A stretch of DNA of 36,094 nt from assembly GCF_000159135.1 (NCBI RefSeq), contig NZ_GG667522.1:113382-149475 (forward strand), written 5' to 3'. Positions 26,409 to 33,866 of this stretch are shown here, piece after piece (positions within the stretch are counted from its first letter, which is position 1; the number at the start of each line of letters is the position of its first letter). The stretch is from Corynebacterium striatum ATCC 6940 (GTDB taxonomy: Bacteria; Actinomycetota; Actinomycetes; Mycobacteriales; Mycobacteriaceae). Under the pieces are notes generated by a model that saw only the letters and a program-made list of their open reading frames with translations, was not told the DNA's origin and did no database searches. The position numbers and the translations under genes were made by a program.

Positions 26409-26451
26409 TTCCGCGAGGAATTAATTGCCGCTGTGGTTTCTTCTAAACCAC
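26405..26451 (+). other. Two perfect short hairpins just past mscL
   Basis: TTAATTCC/GGAATTAA (26405-26412 with 26417-26424) encloses a GCGA tetraloop and includes the mscL stop codon. GTGGTTT/AAACCAC (26433-26439 with 26445-26451) encloses CTTCT. Neither has a U-tract. They may protect the mRNA 3' end or act in transcript processing (inference). Confidence 0.5.
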
Positions 26452-26454
26452 CAA

Positions 26455-26499
26455 GGGGCTCCGCACCTTCCGTCATGGGAGGACGCGGAGCCCCCTTTT
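26455..26499 (+). terminator. mscL terminator
   Basis: A 10-bp GC-rich stem, GGGGCTCCGC (26455-26464) with GCGGAGCCCC (26485-26494), is extended inward by CCTTCC/GGGAGG and followed by C-TTTT. It is a classic intrinsic terminator. Confidence 0.9.
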
Positions 26500-26607
26500 C
26501 GTCTCCTTCTTTGAACGCGCTCTCGGGTCTCAATCTTGCCTTGTCCTTGTAGACCTGTCCGTCAAGGATTGATCGTTTAACCCAAGGGGTCGGCTTGGAG
26601 ACTTCAC

Positions 26608-26829
26608 CTATGCCCCATAGTGCGGAGGAATCTGTTCACGATAGAACTGCTCATTGTGTGGCTGTTCAGCCGGCTGTTCCTCGTCCAGAGTTACCTCGCG
26701 TGTGGCGTCCGAGCCGCGCTCATCCCCAGTTTCATCAAACGCGGAGACAAAGTCCGGACGATCTGCTGTGCGGTCATAGTTGCTCTCAGCACGGCGAACC
26801 ACGCGGCGACGCTTGCCGGGTTGAACCAT
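26608..26829 (-). CDS. Small conserved hypothetical protein
   Basis: A 73-residue soluble protein with a basic start (MVQPGKRRRVVRRAESN), an acidic middle (DFVSAFDETGDERG) and the ending FYREQIPPHYG. It begins 20 nt after the moaB stop with GAGGAG about 9 nt upstream of the ATG, so it is very likely translated as the last gene of the moaB message. I do not recognise a family. The basic/acidic split suggests a partly disordered adaptor or nucleic-acid-binding peptide (inference). There is no signal peptide or membrane segment. Confidence 0.65.
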   Translation of the reverse strand: MVQPGKRRRVVRRAESNYDRTADRPDFVSAFDETGDERGSDATREVTLDEEQPAEQPHNEQFYREQIPPHYGA

Positions 26830-26849
26830 TTTAATCAGCTCCTCGCTGC

Positions 26850-27458
26850 TTATTGAACGCTATATTTCTGCAGCTGATCAATAAGGTGGTGGACCAACGG
26901 CGCAAGAGTAGCCATGCCGTCACGCACTGCCGCGCGAGAAGACGCAAGGTTCACGATGACCGTGGACCCCGAAACGCCAGAGATACCACGAGAGGTACAC
27001 GCGTCTACAGCGCCACAAGCTTGACCAGAGGAACGAAGCGCCTGAGCGATTCCAGGAACCATTTGGTCGAGCACCGAACGCGTAGCGTCAGGGGTCTTGT
27101 CACGTGGCCCAACGCCTGTGCCGCCAATCGTAAGGACCAAATCGACGCCACCAACAACGGCTGTCTCTATAACCTGCCGAATCTTGGACTTCTTCGAGCG
27201 GACAATGATTGAGCCATCAACCTGAAACTCAGCTTCCGCCAACAACTCCCCGACCAAACGCGAGGTTCCCTCAGCGTGCCGCTCAGGATGATCAGTAACA
27301 ATCACAACCAGTGCGCGGCGAGGAGCATTGAGGCCTTGCTCTTGCTCGCTCGCGAAGAGGAATGCATCATCTGGCTCAGCGACGTCCAAAAGCGCTCCAG
27401 TGGATTCCGGGACTTCAATGGCGCCAGTGTTGGTCTCGATATCAGCATCGTGTGCCAA
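26850..27458 (-). CDS. moaB: Molybdopterin adenylyltransferase-like protein (MogA/MoaB family)
   Basis: A 202-residue protein with the MogA/MoaB fold: ALVVIVTDHPE, the nucleotide and molybdopterin loop TIGGTGVGPRDKTPDAT near 110-126, and SRGISGVSGSTVIVNLASSRAAV. In molybdenum cofactor synthesis such enzymes adenylate molybdopterin before MoeA inserts metal. The copy next to pepD/mprAB matches moaB2 (Rv0984) in M. tuberculosis. A 45-residue N-terminal extension precedes the domain. The start is TTG at 27456-27458, preceded by AAGGAG at 7 nt spacing. It follows pepD after 81 nt and precedes the 73-aa gene by 20 nt. No other molybdenum gene apart from the MoeA-like glp lies in the window. Confidence 0.85.
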   Translation of the reverse strand: MAHDADIETNTGAIEVPESTGALLDVAEPDDAFLFASEQEQGLNAPRRALVVIVTDHPERHAEGTSRLVGELLAEAEFQVDGSIIVRSKKSKIRQVIETAVVGGVDLVLTIGGTGVGPRDKTPDATRSVLDQMVPGIAQALRSSGQACGAVDACTSRGISGVSGSTVIVNLASSRAAVRDGMATLAPLVHHLIDQLQKYSVQ

Positions 27459-27539
27459 AGTTGCTCCTTAAATAGGGCCGATATATCAAGGCGTCTTCTT
27501 GGAATACGTCTGAAATATGTTCTGTAGTTGTTAGATAAC

Positions 27540-28958
27540 TTACTCCCCTGACAGGGTTACCTCTACCTGTCGGGGATCTTTGCCGTCTTCGCCGCTGACC
27601 TCAAGAGTGACCTTGGCGCCAAAGTCCTGCGAACGAGCTGCTGCGATGAGGGAATCCGAGTTATCGATTAGGCGATCATTGACACGGGTCACAAGATCAC
27701 CCGCTTTCAGCCCCGCTTTCTCAGCTGGGCTATCTGGCTCGACTTCCACGATGCGAGCACCGTTACCACTGTCTCGCGCATCGACCTTCACACCCAGCGT
27801 TGGGTGCTTTACAGAACCGTTGTTGATAAGTTGCTCAGCCATGCGCTTGGCAAAGTTCGACGGGATAGCGAACCCCAAGCCAATAGATCCAGCCTCACTC
27901 GAGCCAGAATTGGACAAGGAGGCAATCATGGAATTCATTCCCACCAAATTGCCATTAATGTCCACGAGTGGGCCACCGGAGTTGCCGGGATTGACCGCAG
28001 CGTCAGTTTGGATGGCGTCGACAAGCGAGCTCTCCCCGCCTCCTTGGGAGGCGCGAACCGGACGGTTCTTCGCGGAAACAATGCCGGAGGTCACCGTTGC
28101 GTTAAGGCCCAGCGGGGAACCCACGGCCACGACTTCCTGGCCCACAGCCACGGCATCGGAGTCCCCGAACTCAAGGTATGGAAGACCTGAGACATCAGCG
28201 ATCTTAACGATTGCTACGTCCGTATTGGCGTCCGAGGCAACAACTTCTGCGGCGTGCTTGCTGCCGTCATTCATCGTGACGCGCAGCTGGCCGCCGTTTT
28301 CAGCCCCAGCCACAACGTGGTGGTTGGTCAACACGTAGCCGTCAGGGGAGATGATCGAACCCGATCCCTCTGCGGCACCGCTTTGCCCATAGGCCTCAAT
28401 CGAGACAACAGCTGGAAGAACCTTAGCGGCTACCGCCTCGACCGAGCCCTTTGCGGGCTCCTCGCCGGTGCTGTTTGCCACTGGCGCATTTTTGAGGACC
28501 TCCTTCACAGTGCTGGTGTCATTTTTATTGCTTCCACCCAGCGCAATGCCAGTGATGCTGCCAACGGCAACGGCGCCAGCGAGCATCATCGCCATCGCGG
28601 TACCGAGCCCCACCTTTTTCTTCTCCTTCGGTGGGCGTTGCTCGCCAATCAGAGTCACACCGTTGTCAGTCTCCCCCGCCGACATGCCTTGGTTGTAGAA
28701 TCCTTGAGCTGGACTCTGTGCCTGGTTTGCGCCCGGGTTTCCAAATCCGCTGCGGTACGGCGATGCTCCTTGACCTTGGTTTCCATACATCTGACTGCCT
28801 TGCGACTGCATGCCTGATGGGTGATTGCTCGGCGGGTGATTGTTCGGAGACGGGCTACCACCTTGCTGATTGCGCGGCTGGTTCCATCCAGCCGAATTAG
28901 AAAAGTAGTCATTGCCCAGCTGTTCACCGCGCTGCCCCTGGCCCTCAGGCTCATTCAT
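27540..28958 (-). CDS. pepD: HtrA-like serine protease PepD
   Basis: A membrane-anchored HtrA/DegP protease that handles damaged envelope proteins and feeds back on MprAB signalling. From the ATG at 28958 it is 472 residues. A cytoplasmic tail rich in Gln, Asn, Gly and Pro (about 110 residues) precedes one membrane segment (GTAMAMMLAGAVAVGSITG, about 118-136). A trypsin-like domain follows with His214 in TNHHVV, Asp247 in NTDVAIV and Ser327 in GNSGGPL, then a PDZ domain at about 385-472 (DSPAEKAGLKAGDLVTRVND). AGGA lies 8 nt before this ATG. Two further in-frame ATGs at 28973 and 28979 are possible; the outermost has CACAAT 7 nt upstream. It follows mprA-mprB on the same strand, as in mycobacteria. 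Confidence 0.93.
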   Translation of the reverse strand: MNEPEGQGQRGEQLGNDYFSNSAGWNQPRNQQGGSPSPNNHPPSNHPSGMQSQGSQMYGNQGQGASPYRSGFGNPGANQAQSPAQGFYNQGMSAGETDNGVTLIGEQRPPKEKKKVGLGTAMAMMLAGAVAVGSITGIALGGSNKNDTSTVKEVLKNAPVANSTGEEPAKGSVEAVAAKVLPAVVSIEAYGQSGAAEGSGSIISPDGYVLTNHHVVAGAENGGQLRVTMNDGSKHAAEVVASDANTDVAIVKIADVSGLPYLEFGDSDAVAVGQEVVAVGSPLGLNATVTSGIVSAKNRPVRASQGGGESSLVDAIQTDAAVNPGNSGGPLVDINGNLVGMNSMIASLSNSGSSEAGSIGLGFAIPSNFAKRMAEQLINNGSVKHPTLGVKVDARDSGNGARIVEVEPDSPAEKAGLKAGDLVTRVNDRLIDNSDSLIAAARSQDFGAKVTLEVSGEDGKDPRQVEVTLSGE

Positions 28959-29113
28959 GTTCGAGTTCCTCATGTTCATATCCAGAATTGTGCCGTACCG
29001 TGCTGGAGTACATCTGTATCAACTCTGTAAGGCTACTAAGAATTCCTGAAAGAATCCTGCATATCGTGACCTGCACGGCTGGGCCGAAATGCATGCAAAA
29101 GCCATCCAGAATA

Positions 29114-30667
29114 TTAGCCCTGATTGAACCACCGTTCAGCGAAGATGGTGCCGCGATCCGAAGGTGAAGATTCCTCCTGCGCGAAGTCAGGCTCAGACAA
29201 GCTGTCAACAAAGGGGTCCCCCTCTCCTCGGTAGCCCGGAAGAGTTACCTCCATGCGGGTACCGCCATCGCTGGACTCCTTGATTTCAATGGCACCCTCG
29301 TGTCGCTCGATCACGGACTTCACAATGGCCAAACCAAGACCTGAGCCGGGCATAGAGCGAGCTTCGGCTGAACGATAGAAGCGCTCGAAGACCTTTTCTC
29401 GCTCCTCTGGCGGGATACCAGGACCTGAGTCATCCACGCGCAAACGGACTTCATGCTCACTGATCTGCTGCATGGATACGCGCACAGTTCCGGTGGCCGG
29501 CGACCACTTTGCGGCATTGTCCATCAGGTTCAAGGTCGCACGACCAAGAGCAAACGGGTCCCCCTCCAACACCCACGGGATAAACCGGACACGGAACTTC
29601 ACGTCAGGGCGGCGTCGTCTAGCGCGCGCAAGCGAAGATTCCAGCACTTCCATCAGAGCGACCGGCTCCGGCGCTTTCTCATTGGCGTCCCCACGGGCCA
29701 AATCCACAAGATCACCGATGAGGGCAGAAAGCTCCGACATCTGCGACATCACGTCATCTTCAAGATCACGTCGATCTTTTTCGCTGATGCCGCATCCGCC
29801 GCCGGACTTGTTCATCATCAGGAGCAGCTCAATATTCGTACGCATCGACGTAAGCGGAGTCTTCAGCTCGTGACCAGCATCAGTGACGAACTGTCTCTGT
29901 TGAACACGCGACTGCTGGAGTGCTTCCAGCATCTGGTTAAAGGAGACGGTAAGCTGCGCCATCTCGTCGTTGTTCACGACCTCAATTGGCCGTAGGTCGT
30001 TGGTCTGCGTAACGTAGTCAACCGCACGCTTGAGACGAGAGATAGGCTGCATACCGGTCTTTGAGGCCACCATGCCGGCAAAGATAGCCAACAGAAAACC
30101 CAGTGCAACGATCACCAACAACATCGAACCGATTGCAGAGATCAGCTCTTTAGTCTCCGCAAGATCGCGAGCTAGGACAACAGTTGAGTCCAAGTCGTGG
30201 CGGATGGCCAAGATGCGTTCGCCGCCAACGGTCCGAACGGAAGATTCGGTGTGATCATCAATTTTGCGGAACTCGCCGCCAACAGGAATCGCGTCACCGT
30301 AGGTAGAACTCCGAGATGGAGACGAAACTGCAACTCGCGTTGAGGGGTTGTATAGCTTGAATTGTGCAATTTCTTGATCAATTGTCTCGATGAAGCGCGG
30401 GTCCTGGCTTTGTTGGATCAAGACGTCGGCCTGCTGCGCAAGCTGCTTGTCGACGGTCGCCGTTAACGAGGTTGACACAGTCCAATAGGTCACCAGCGTC
30501 ATTAAGGCAACAGACACAGCCACCACTAGGCCAGTAACGAGCGAAAGGCGCCACCGCAGTGGCGCCCGAGAAGCCCAACTTCCCCTACTCCCAGCAATCT
30601 CGGAGACTGGGGACGGTTGTTCTTGATCGGAAGCCTCCACGCCTGGCGTGGGCTTCCTCAGAATCAC
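29114..30667 (-). CDS. mprB: Envelope-stress sensor histidine kinase MprB
   Basis: The 517-residue sensor of the MprAB two-component system. Membrane segments at about 41-63 and 179-200 flank an extracytoplasmic sensor loop of about 115 residues. A HAMP domain follows ([14 protein letters not shown]), then the H-box [12 protein letters not shown] with phospho-acceptor His266, the N-box LMDNAAKWS and glycine boxes [10 protein letters not shown] and GSGLGLAIV. The N-terminus (38 residues) is cytoplasmic and Pro/Ser-rich. A tail of about 45 residues follows the ATPase domain. It starts with GTG at 30665-30667, overlapping the mprA stop by 4 nt (GTGA), so the pair is translationally coupled. In mycobacteria MprB responds to envelope stress and works with PepD, which is next downstream here. 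Confidence 0.93.
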   Translation of the reverse strand: MILRKPTPGVEASDQEQPSPVSEIAGSRGSWASRAPLRWRLSLVTGLVVAVSVALMTLVTYWTVSTSLTATVDKQLAQQADVLIQQSQDPRFIETIDQEIAQFKLYNPSTRVAVSSPSRSSTYGDAIPVGGEFRKIDDHTESSVRTVGGERILAIRHDLDSTVVLARDLAETKELISAIGSMLLVIVALGFLLAIFAGMVASKTGMQPISRLKRAVDYVTQTNDLRPIEVVNNDEMAQLTVSFNQMLEALQQSRVQQRQFVTDAGHELKTPLTSMRTNIELLLMMNKSGGGCGISEKDRRDLEDDVMSQMSELSALIGDLVDLARGDANEKAPEPVALMEVLESSLARARRRRPDVKFRVRFIPWVLEGDPFALGRATLNLMDNAAKWSPATGTVRVSMQQISEHEVRLRVDDSGPGIPPEEREKVFERFYRSAEARSMPGSGLGLAIVKSVIERHEGAIEIKESSDGGTRMEVTLPGYRGEGDPFVDSLSEPDFAQEESSPSDRGTIFAERWFNQG

Positions 30668-31362
30668 GTTCTGTTCTCCCTAAGCACGTAACCGACGCCG
30701 CGCACGGTATGGATTAGGCGAGACTCACCGCCCCCTTCAGTCTTCTTACGCAAGTAGCCGATGTATACCTCGAGCGCATTTCCGGAGCTAGGGAAGTCAT
30801 ATCCCCACACCTCTTCGAGGATGGTGTTTCGTGAAAGAACCTTGCGGGGACTTTCCATCAACAGCTGCAGAAGCGCAAATTCCGTGCGGGTCAAAGAGAT
30901 CGCACGCTCGCCACGTTTAACCTCGCGGGTATCTGCATTGAGATGCAGATCCTCAAAGGAGAGCTGGGTTTTGGATGCTGTCTTTACGCCAATCGAATTA
31001 GCAGCAGCGCGGCGAACCAAAGAACGCACGCGAGCCAAAAGCTCCTCAAGCGCAAAAGGCTTTGGCAGGTAATCATCAGCACCAGCATCGAGACCTGCGA
31101 CACGGTCAGAGACACCATCGCGTGCTGTCAGAACCAAAATCGAACGGTCCCAGCCTTCGCTACGCAGCGTACGGCACACCTCGAGCCCGTCCATGTTGGG
31201 CATCATTACGTCGAGGATCAAGAGCTCAGGGTTTTCACTACGAACGGTCTCGACAGCTTCAACACCATCGCTAGCAATCAGGACATCGTAGCCATTAAAT
31301 CTGAGAGAACGCCGAAGCGATTCACGCACGGCTTGCTCATCATCTACGACAAGAATTTTCAT
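30664..31362 (-). CDS. mprA: Response regulator MprA (OmpR family)
   Basis: A 232-residue OmpR/PhoB-type regulator. The receiver domain has the acidic pair Asp7-Asp8, the phosphorylated Asp51 in [12 protein letters not shown] and KPFALEEL. The winged-helix domain from about 135 includes [21 protein letters not shown] and [11 protein letters not shown]. Phosphorylated by MprB, its mycobacterial counterpart controls sigma factors, pepD and its own operon. CATAAT (31370-31375, minus) ends exactly 7 nt before the ATG, a near-perfect -10 that suggests a leaderless message. It is the first gene of mprA-mprB with pepD downstream after 155 nt. Confidence 0.94.
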   Translation of the reverse strand: MKILVVDDEQAVRESLRRSLRFNGYDVLIASDGVEAVETVRSENPELLILDVMMPNMDGLEVCRTLRSEGWDRSILVLTARDGVSDRVAGLDAGADDYLPKPFALEELLARVRSLVRRAAANSIGVKTASKTQLSFEDLHLNADTREVKRGERAISLTRTEFALLQLLMESPRKVLSRNTILEEVWGYDFPSSGNALEVYIGYLRKKTEGGGESRLIHTVRGVGYVLRENRT

Positions 31363-31497
31363 AGATTTAATTATGAACTATTTTGTGGGATTTTCGAAAC
31401 GTAGGCCATATGCTCCCCATACACTCCCGCAAAGCAACGCAAGGTGATACCCCGCCTGAAGCGACGAAGAAAGGTCAGAGTAAATGGGCACAATAAA

Positions 31498-31540
31498 AGC
31501 CCGCACGATTTAGCATTTAATCTGCTAAATTGCGCGGGCT
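31498..31540 (-). terminator. Terminator of rpmE2-rpmF
   Basis: An 18-bp stem (31498-31515 with 31523-31540, two mismatched positions) closes a 7-nt loop and is followed on the minus strand by TTTTATTG. It lies 40 nt past the rpmF stop, ahead of mprA. Confidence 0.85.
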
Positions 31541-31579
31541 CGAAATTCAAAGTGTTCCTTTATATAGGATTACTCCAAA

Positions 31580-31753
31580 TTAGAACTGCTCTACGTCAAC
31601 CAGGCCGAGCTTTGCAGCCTTGACGAGACGACGCGGGATGCGCACGGTCTGGCCATCGATGGTGACTTCCTGGAGGGCGACGTTGTCAGCCTTCCACTGG
31701 GAGCGGCGTGCACGGGTGTTCGCACGGGACATCTTGAACTTAGGAGTTGCCAT
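31580..31753 (-). CDS. rpmF: 50S ribosomal protein bL32 (no zinc cysteines)
   Basis: This 57-residue protein reads [20 protein letters not shown] onward and ends LVDVEQF; the [14 protein letters not shown] block is typical of actinobacterial bL32. There is no CxxC pair, so this is the zinc-independent form. A strong Shine-Dalgarno, AAGGAGG, lies 9 nt before the ATG. It follows rpmE2 by 15 nt and is terminated by a long hairpin. In M. tuberculosis rpmF (Rv0979A) sits at the same place near mprA. The gene is short but clear. Confidence 0.92.
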   Translation of the reverse strand: MATPKFKMSRANTRARRSQWKADNVALQEVTIDGQTVRIPRRLVKAAKLGLVDVEQF

Positions 31754-31768
31754 TTTCTTCTATCCTCC

Positions 31769-32038
31769 TTACGCGTTCTTCTTCTTGCGACGAGCCATGG
31801 CACCGAAGCGCTGGTTGAACTTCTCAACGCGGCCTGCGGTATCCATAACGCGCTGTGCACCAGTCCAGAACGGGTGGGACTCAGCGGTCACGTCAACGAC
31901 GATCAGCGGGTACTCGTTGCCATCTTCCCACTCAACAGTGCGGTCGGAAGTAGCAGTGGACTTGGTCAAGAACGAGTGGCCGGTACCGGCATCCTTGAAG
32001 ACCACCGGGTGGTAATCCGGGTGGATATCCTTCTTCAT
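31769..32038 (-). CDS. rpmE2: 50S ribosomal protein bL31 type B (zinc-independent)
   Basis: An 89-residue protein beginning [16 protein letters not shown] with [10 protein letters not shown] and [21 protein letters not shown], the pattern of bL31 type B. The CxxC zinc site of type A is absent, and the protein carries the longer type-B insert. In many bacteria the type-B copy replaces type A when zinc is scarce and is repressed by Zur. GAGGG lies 8 nt before the ATG. It is co-transcribed with rpmF and diverges from the rpmB-rpmG-rpsN-rpsR operon. I saw no convincing Zur box directly upstream. Confidence 0.94.
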   Translation of the reverse strand: MKKDIHPDYHPVVFKDAGTGHSFLTKSTATSDRTVEWEDGNEYPLIVVDVTAESHPFWTGAQRVMDTAGRVEKFNQRFGAMARRKKKNA

Positions 32039-32260
32039 ATTTATTCCCTCAGGGTTGAAACTACGGGTCGGTTCTACGCTCTTTTGCCTGGCAAAGCCCT
32101 AAAACTTGCAACTTACTTACAGTAATCGGCGGCGCAGATCGTGCCCGAGTTGGGATGTGCAGATTAATAAACGGCGTCAACTCCTCCGCCCCTGCTGGGC
32201 GCAGACGTCGACAACTCGGAACATATTACACCCGACCAGCAACTTTCCCAAACCCCGGAT

Positions 32261-32309
32261 CGTGTCCCCAAAACCGTGTCCCAAAAAGATGAAAACCGTG
32301 TCCTAAAAG
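32261..32309 (+). repeat. Three imperfect direct repeats of CGTGTCCyAAAA type
   Basis: Copies begin at 32261, 32275 and 32297 and share CGTGTCC followed by C/T and A-rich bases, with spacings of 14 and 22 nt. No transposase or target duplication is present. The repeats may be protein-binding sites or a remnant of a mobile-element end. Confidence 0.6.
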
Positions 32310-32403
32310 AGATGTTGAAACGAGTGGAAACGATTCGGTGCTAACAACTAGTGAGTGTTACAAAGCCGATTATTCACATCAACCACACCCGTCAACAATG
32401 CTA

Positions 32404-32489
32404 AAGCCCAAGCTCCGAGCCGAAAGAAACCTCCGGCGCACCGCAATCCGGTAGCCACAGGGGCGATTAGGTAATTCGCGCTTTGGGCT
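32404..32489. other. Block closed by a long-range inverted repeat
   Basis: AGCCCAAG (32405-32412) pairs with CTTTGGGCT (32481-32489) with one bulged base, enclosing smaller complementary parts (CCGG/CCGG, GCGA/TCGC). It could fold as RNA on either strand but lies mostly upstream of the likely rpmB promoter. I do not recognise a known RNA family. Confidence 0.3.
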
Positions 32490-32536
32490 GTAAGATTTCC
32501 CCTTGCTGTTGTCAAAGTATACGTTTTACGCCCCGT

Positions 32537-32624
32537 CTACTGGTGTTTGACGGTCTTGCCCTCCAAGCTCAACCTCACTTTCCGAGCGCTGCGCCTCACC
32601 GCAGATAGGCATAACCGTCAGTAG
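32537..32624 (+). promoter_or_regulatory. Candidate structured 5' leader of the rpmB operon
   Basis: CTAC and TGACGGT (32537-32554, separated by a 7-nt bulge) pair with ACCGTCAGTAG (32614-32624), an 11-bp stem. Inside it CTGCG (32589-32593) pairs with CGCAG (32600-32604). The fold ends 33 nt before the rpmB ATG, just ahead of the AGGAGA ribosome site, a place suited to ribosomal-protein feedback control. Function is inferred. Confidence 0.4.
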
Positions 32625-32657
32625 CCACGATGTGGGCGGCTAGGAGAAAGAAGACCC

Positions 32658-32894
32658 ATGTCGGCTATTTGCCAGGTAACGGGCCGCAAGCCGGAATTCG
32701 GCAAGCAGGTCTCGCACTCGCACCGCCGTACTTCGCGCCGTTGGAACCCCAATGTGCAGCGTCGTCGCTACTACCTGCCCTCCGAGGGCCGTACCATCAC
32801 CCTGAATGTCTCTACAAAGGGCATCAAGATCATTGACCGCGATGGCATCGAGTCCGTCGTCGCCAAGATTCGCGCACGTGGGGAGAAGATCTAA
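32658..32894 (+). CDS. rpmB: 50S ribosomal protein bL28 (zinc-independent form)
   Basis: A 78-residue bL28: [20 protein letters not shown], then [18 protein letters not shown] and ISTKGIKI-like sequence ([14 protein letters not shown]). Of the usual N-terminal CxxC only the first cysteine (Cys5) is left; the second is Thr8, so zinc is probably not bound. This matches the alternative RpmB2 of mycobacteria. AGGAGA lies 10 nt before the ATG. It is the first gene of rpmB-rpmG-rpsN-rpsR, with only 2-15 nt between genes. Confidence 0.95.
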   Translation: MSAICQVTGRKPEFGKQVSHSHRRTSRRWNPNVQRRRYYLPSEGRTITLNVSTKGIKIIDRDGIESVVAKIRARGEKI

Positions 32895-32896
32895 AG

Positions 32897-33061
32897 ATGG
32901 CACGTAATGACATCCGTCCAATCATCAAGCTGAAGTCCACAGCGGGCACCGGTTACACCTACGTGACCCGTAAGAACAAGCGCAACAATCCGGATCGCAT
33001 CTCTTTGATGAAGTTCGATCCGATCGTCCGCAAGCACGTCGAATTCCGCGAGGAGCGATAA
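32897..33061 (+). CDS. rpmG: 50S ribosomal protein bL33 (zinc-independent form)
   Basis: A 54-residue bL33: [40 protein letters not shown] and a C-terminal VEFREER. No cysteine is present, so both zinc CxxC pairs of the C+ form are missing. It begins 2 nt after the rpmB stop and is followed 3 nt later by rpsN, indicating tight coupling. Confidence 0.94.
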   Translation: MARNDIRPIIKLKSTAGTGYTYVTRKNKRNNPDRISLMKFDPIVRKHVEFREER

Positions 33062-33064
33062 TCT

Positions 33065-33370
33065 ATGGCTAAGAAGTCGAAGATCGCCAAGAACGAGCAG
33101 CGCAAGGAAATCGTCGCCCGCTACGCGGAGCGTCGCGCTGAGCTCAAGGCCATCATCAAGAACCCGAACACCCCGGACGAGGAGCGTCTGGATGCACAGT
33201 TCGAGCTGAACCGTCAGCCGCGCGATGCTTCCCGCTCCCGCATCCGTAACCGCGACGCAGCCGACGGCCGCCCACGTGGTTACCTCCGTAAGTTCGGCCT
33301 GTCCCGTGTCCGTATGCGCGGCATGGCTCACCGTGGTGAGCTGCCAGGCGTTCGTAAGTCCAGCTGGTAA
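33065..33370 (+). CDS. rpsN: 30S ribosomal protein uS14 (long, zinc-independent form)
   Basis: A 101-residue uS14 of the long type: [41 protein letters not shown], then [20 protein letters not shown] and LPGVRKSSW. Short zinc-binding uS14 (61 residues) has CxxC pairs; here there is no cysteine. It lies between rpmG (3 nt) and rpsR (15 nt). In mycobacteria this form is the Zur-controlled RpsN2. Confidence 0.95.
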   Translation: MAKKSKIAKNEQRKEIVARYAERRAELKAIIKNPNTPDEERLDAQFELNRQPRDASRSRIRNRDAADGRPRGYLRKFGLSRVRMRGMAHRGELPGVRKSSW

Positions 33371-33385
33371 AGGGGTAATTGCACA

Positions 33386-33640
33386 ATGGCTATCAAGCGC
33401 AATAACCAAAAGAAGTTCCGCATGGAACAGACTCGTCGCCCGAAGAAGAACCCGCTGAAGGCTGAGGGTATCGAGACTGTCGACTATAAAGATGTTAAGA
33501 CCCTGCGTCTGTTCATCTCCGACCGTGGCAAGATCCGTTCCCGTCGCGTAACCGGTCTTACCCCACAGCAGCAGCGCCAAGTCGCTACCGCTGTGAAGAA
33601 CGCACGCGAAATGGCTCTCCTGCCGTTCACCGCCCGCTAA
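33386..33640 (+). CDS. rpsR: 30S ribosomal protein bS18 (zinc-independent form)
   Basis: An 84-residue bS18: [20 protein letters not shown], the segment [19 protein letters not shown] and [20 protein letters not shown], ending LLPFTAR. The usual N-terminal cysteines are absent. It ends the four-gene operon and is followed by a strong terminator. GGGGTAATT precedes the ATG and serves as a weak ribosome site. Confidence 0.95.
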   Translation: MAIKRNNQKKFRMEQTRRPKKNPLKAEGIETVDYKDVKTLRLFISDRGKIRSRRVTGLTPQQQRQVATAVKNAREMALLPFTAR

Positions 33641-33710
33641 ATCAGTAGCTGGGTTTCTCAACAGCGCACTTTTGCCGCTGGCAAGTGTGACACGGTAAAA
33701 GAACCTACAA

Positions 33711-33765
33711 AGCCGCTTGGCTTTCAACAATTCTCGTTGAAGGCTAGGCGGTTTTGTTTGTTTTC
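33711..33765 (+). terminator. Terminator of rpmB-rpmG-rpsN-rpsR
   Basis: Arms at 33711-33728 and 33736-33752 form a long stem with a few mismatches around a 7-nt loop, followed by GTTTTGTTTGTTTT. Confidence 0.9.
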
Positions 33766-33866
33766 ATTTGTTCGTTTTAACCGGCACGCATTGAGGCCAA
33801 TGCCTTACTTAGCACCATGCAAAAGGGCAATAATTACAGATTCTGCCATCAGCCCCTTTCGAGTGA

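Larger units (their letters stand above)
32039..32657. other. Long divergent intergenic region between rpmE2 and rpmB
   Basis: These 619 nt hold no convincing gene. They contain a triple CGTGTCC repeat (32261-32309), a pairing block (32404-32489), a possible promoter for rpmB (TTAGGT at 32467-32472 with TAAGAT at 32491-32496, 18-bp spacing) and a folded leader (32537-32624). A 619-nt gap is unusually long for this otherwise compact window. Confidence 0.6.

Noticed and set aside
32325..32340. Zur box upstream of the rpmB operon (GGAAACGATTC)
   Set aside because: Only the left half and centre match; the right half departs at most positions and it is over 300 nt from rpmB.
32425..32490. Cobalamin-riboswitch look-alike (CCGCAATCCGG and CCACAGGGG)
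   Set aside because: The conserved cobalamin core and B12 box are not present in the right order on either strand, and the neighbouring genes have no B12 connection.
32891..33730. Open frame of 279 codons on the minus strand
   Set aside because: Antisense to rpmG, rpsN, rpsR and their terminator; reading through a terminator hairpin and three ribosomal genes marks it as a shadow.
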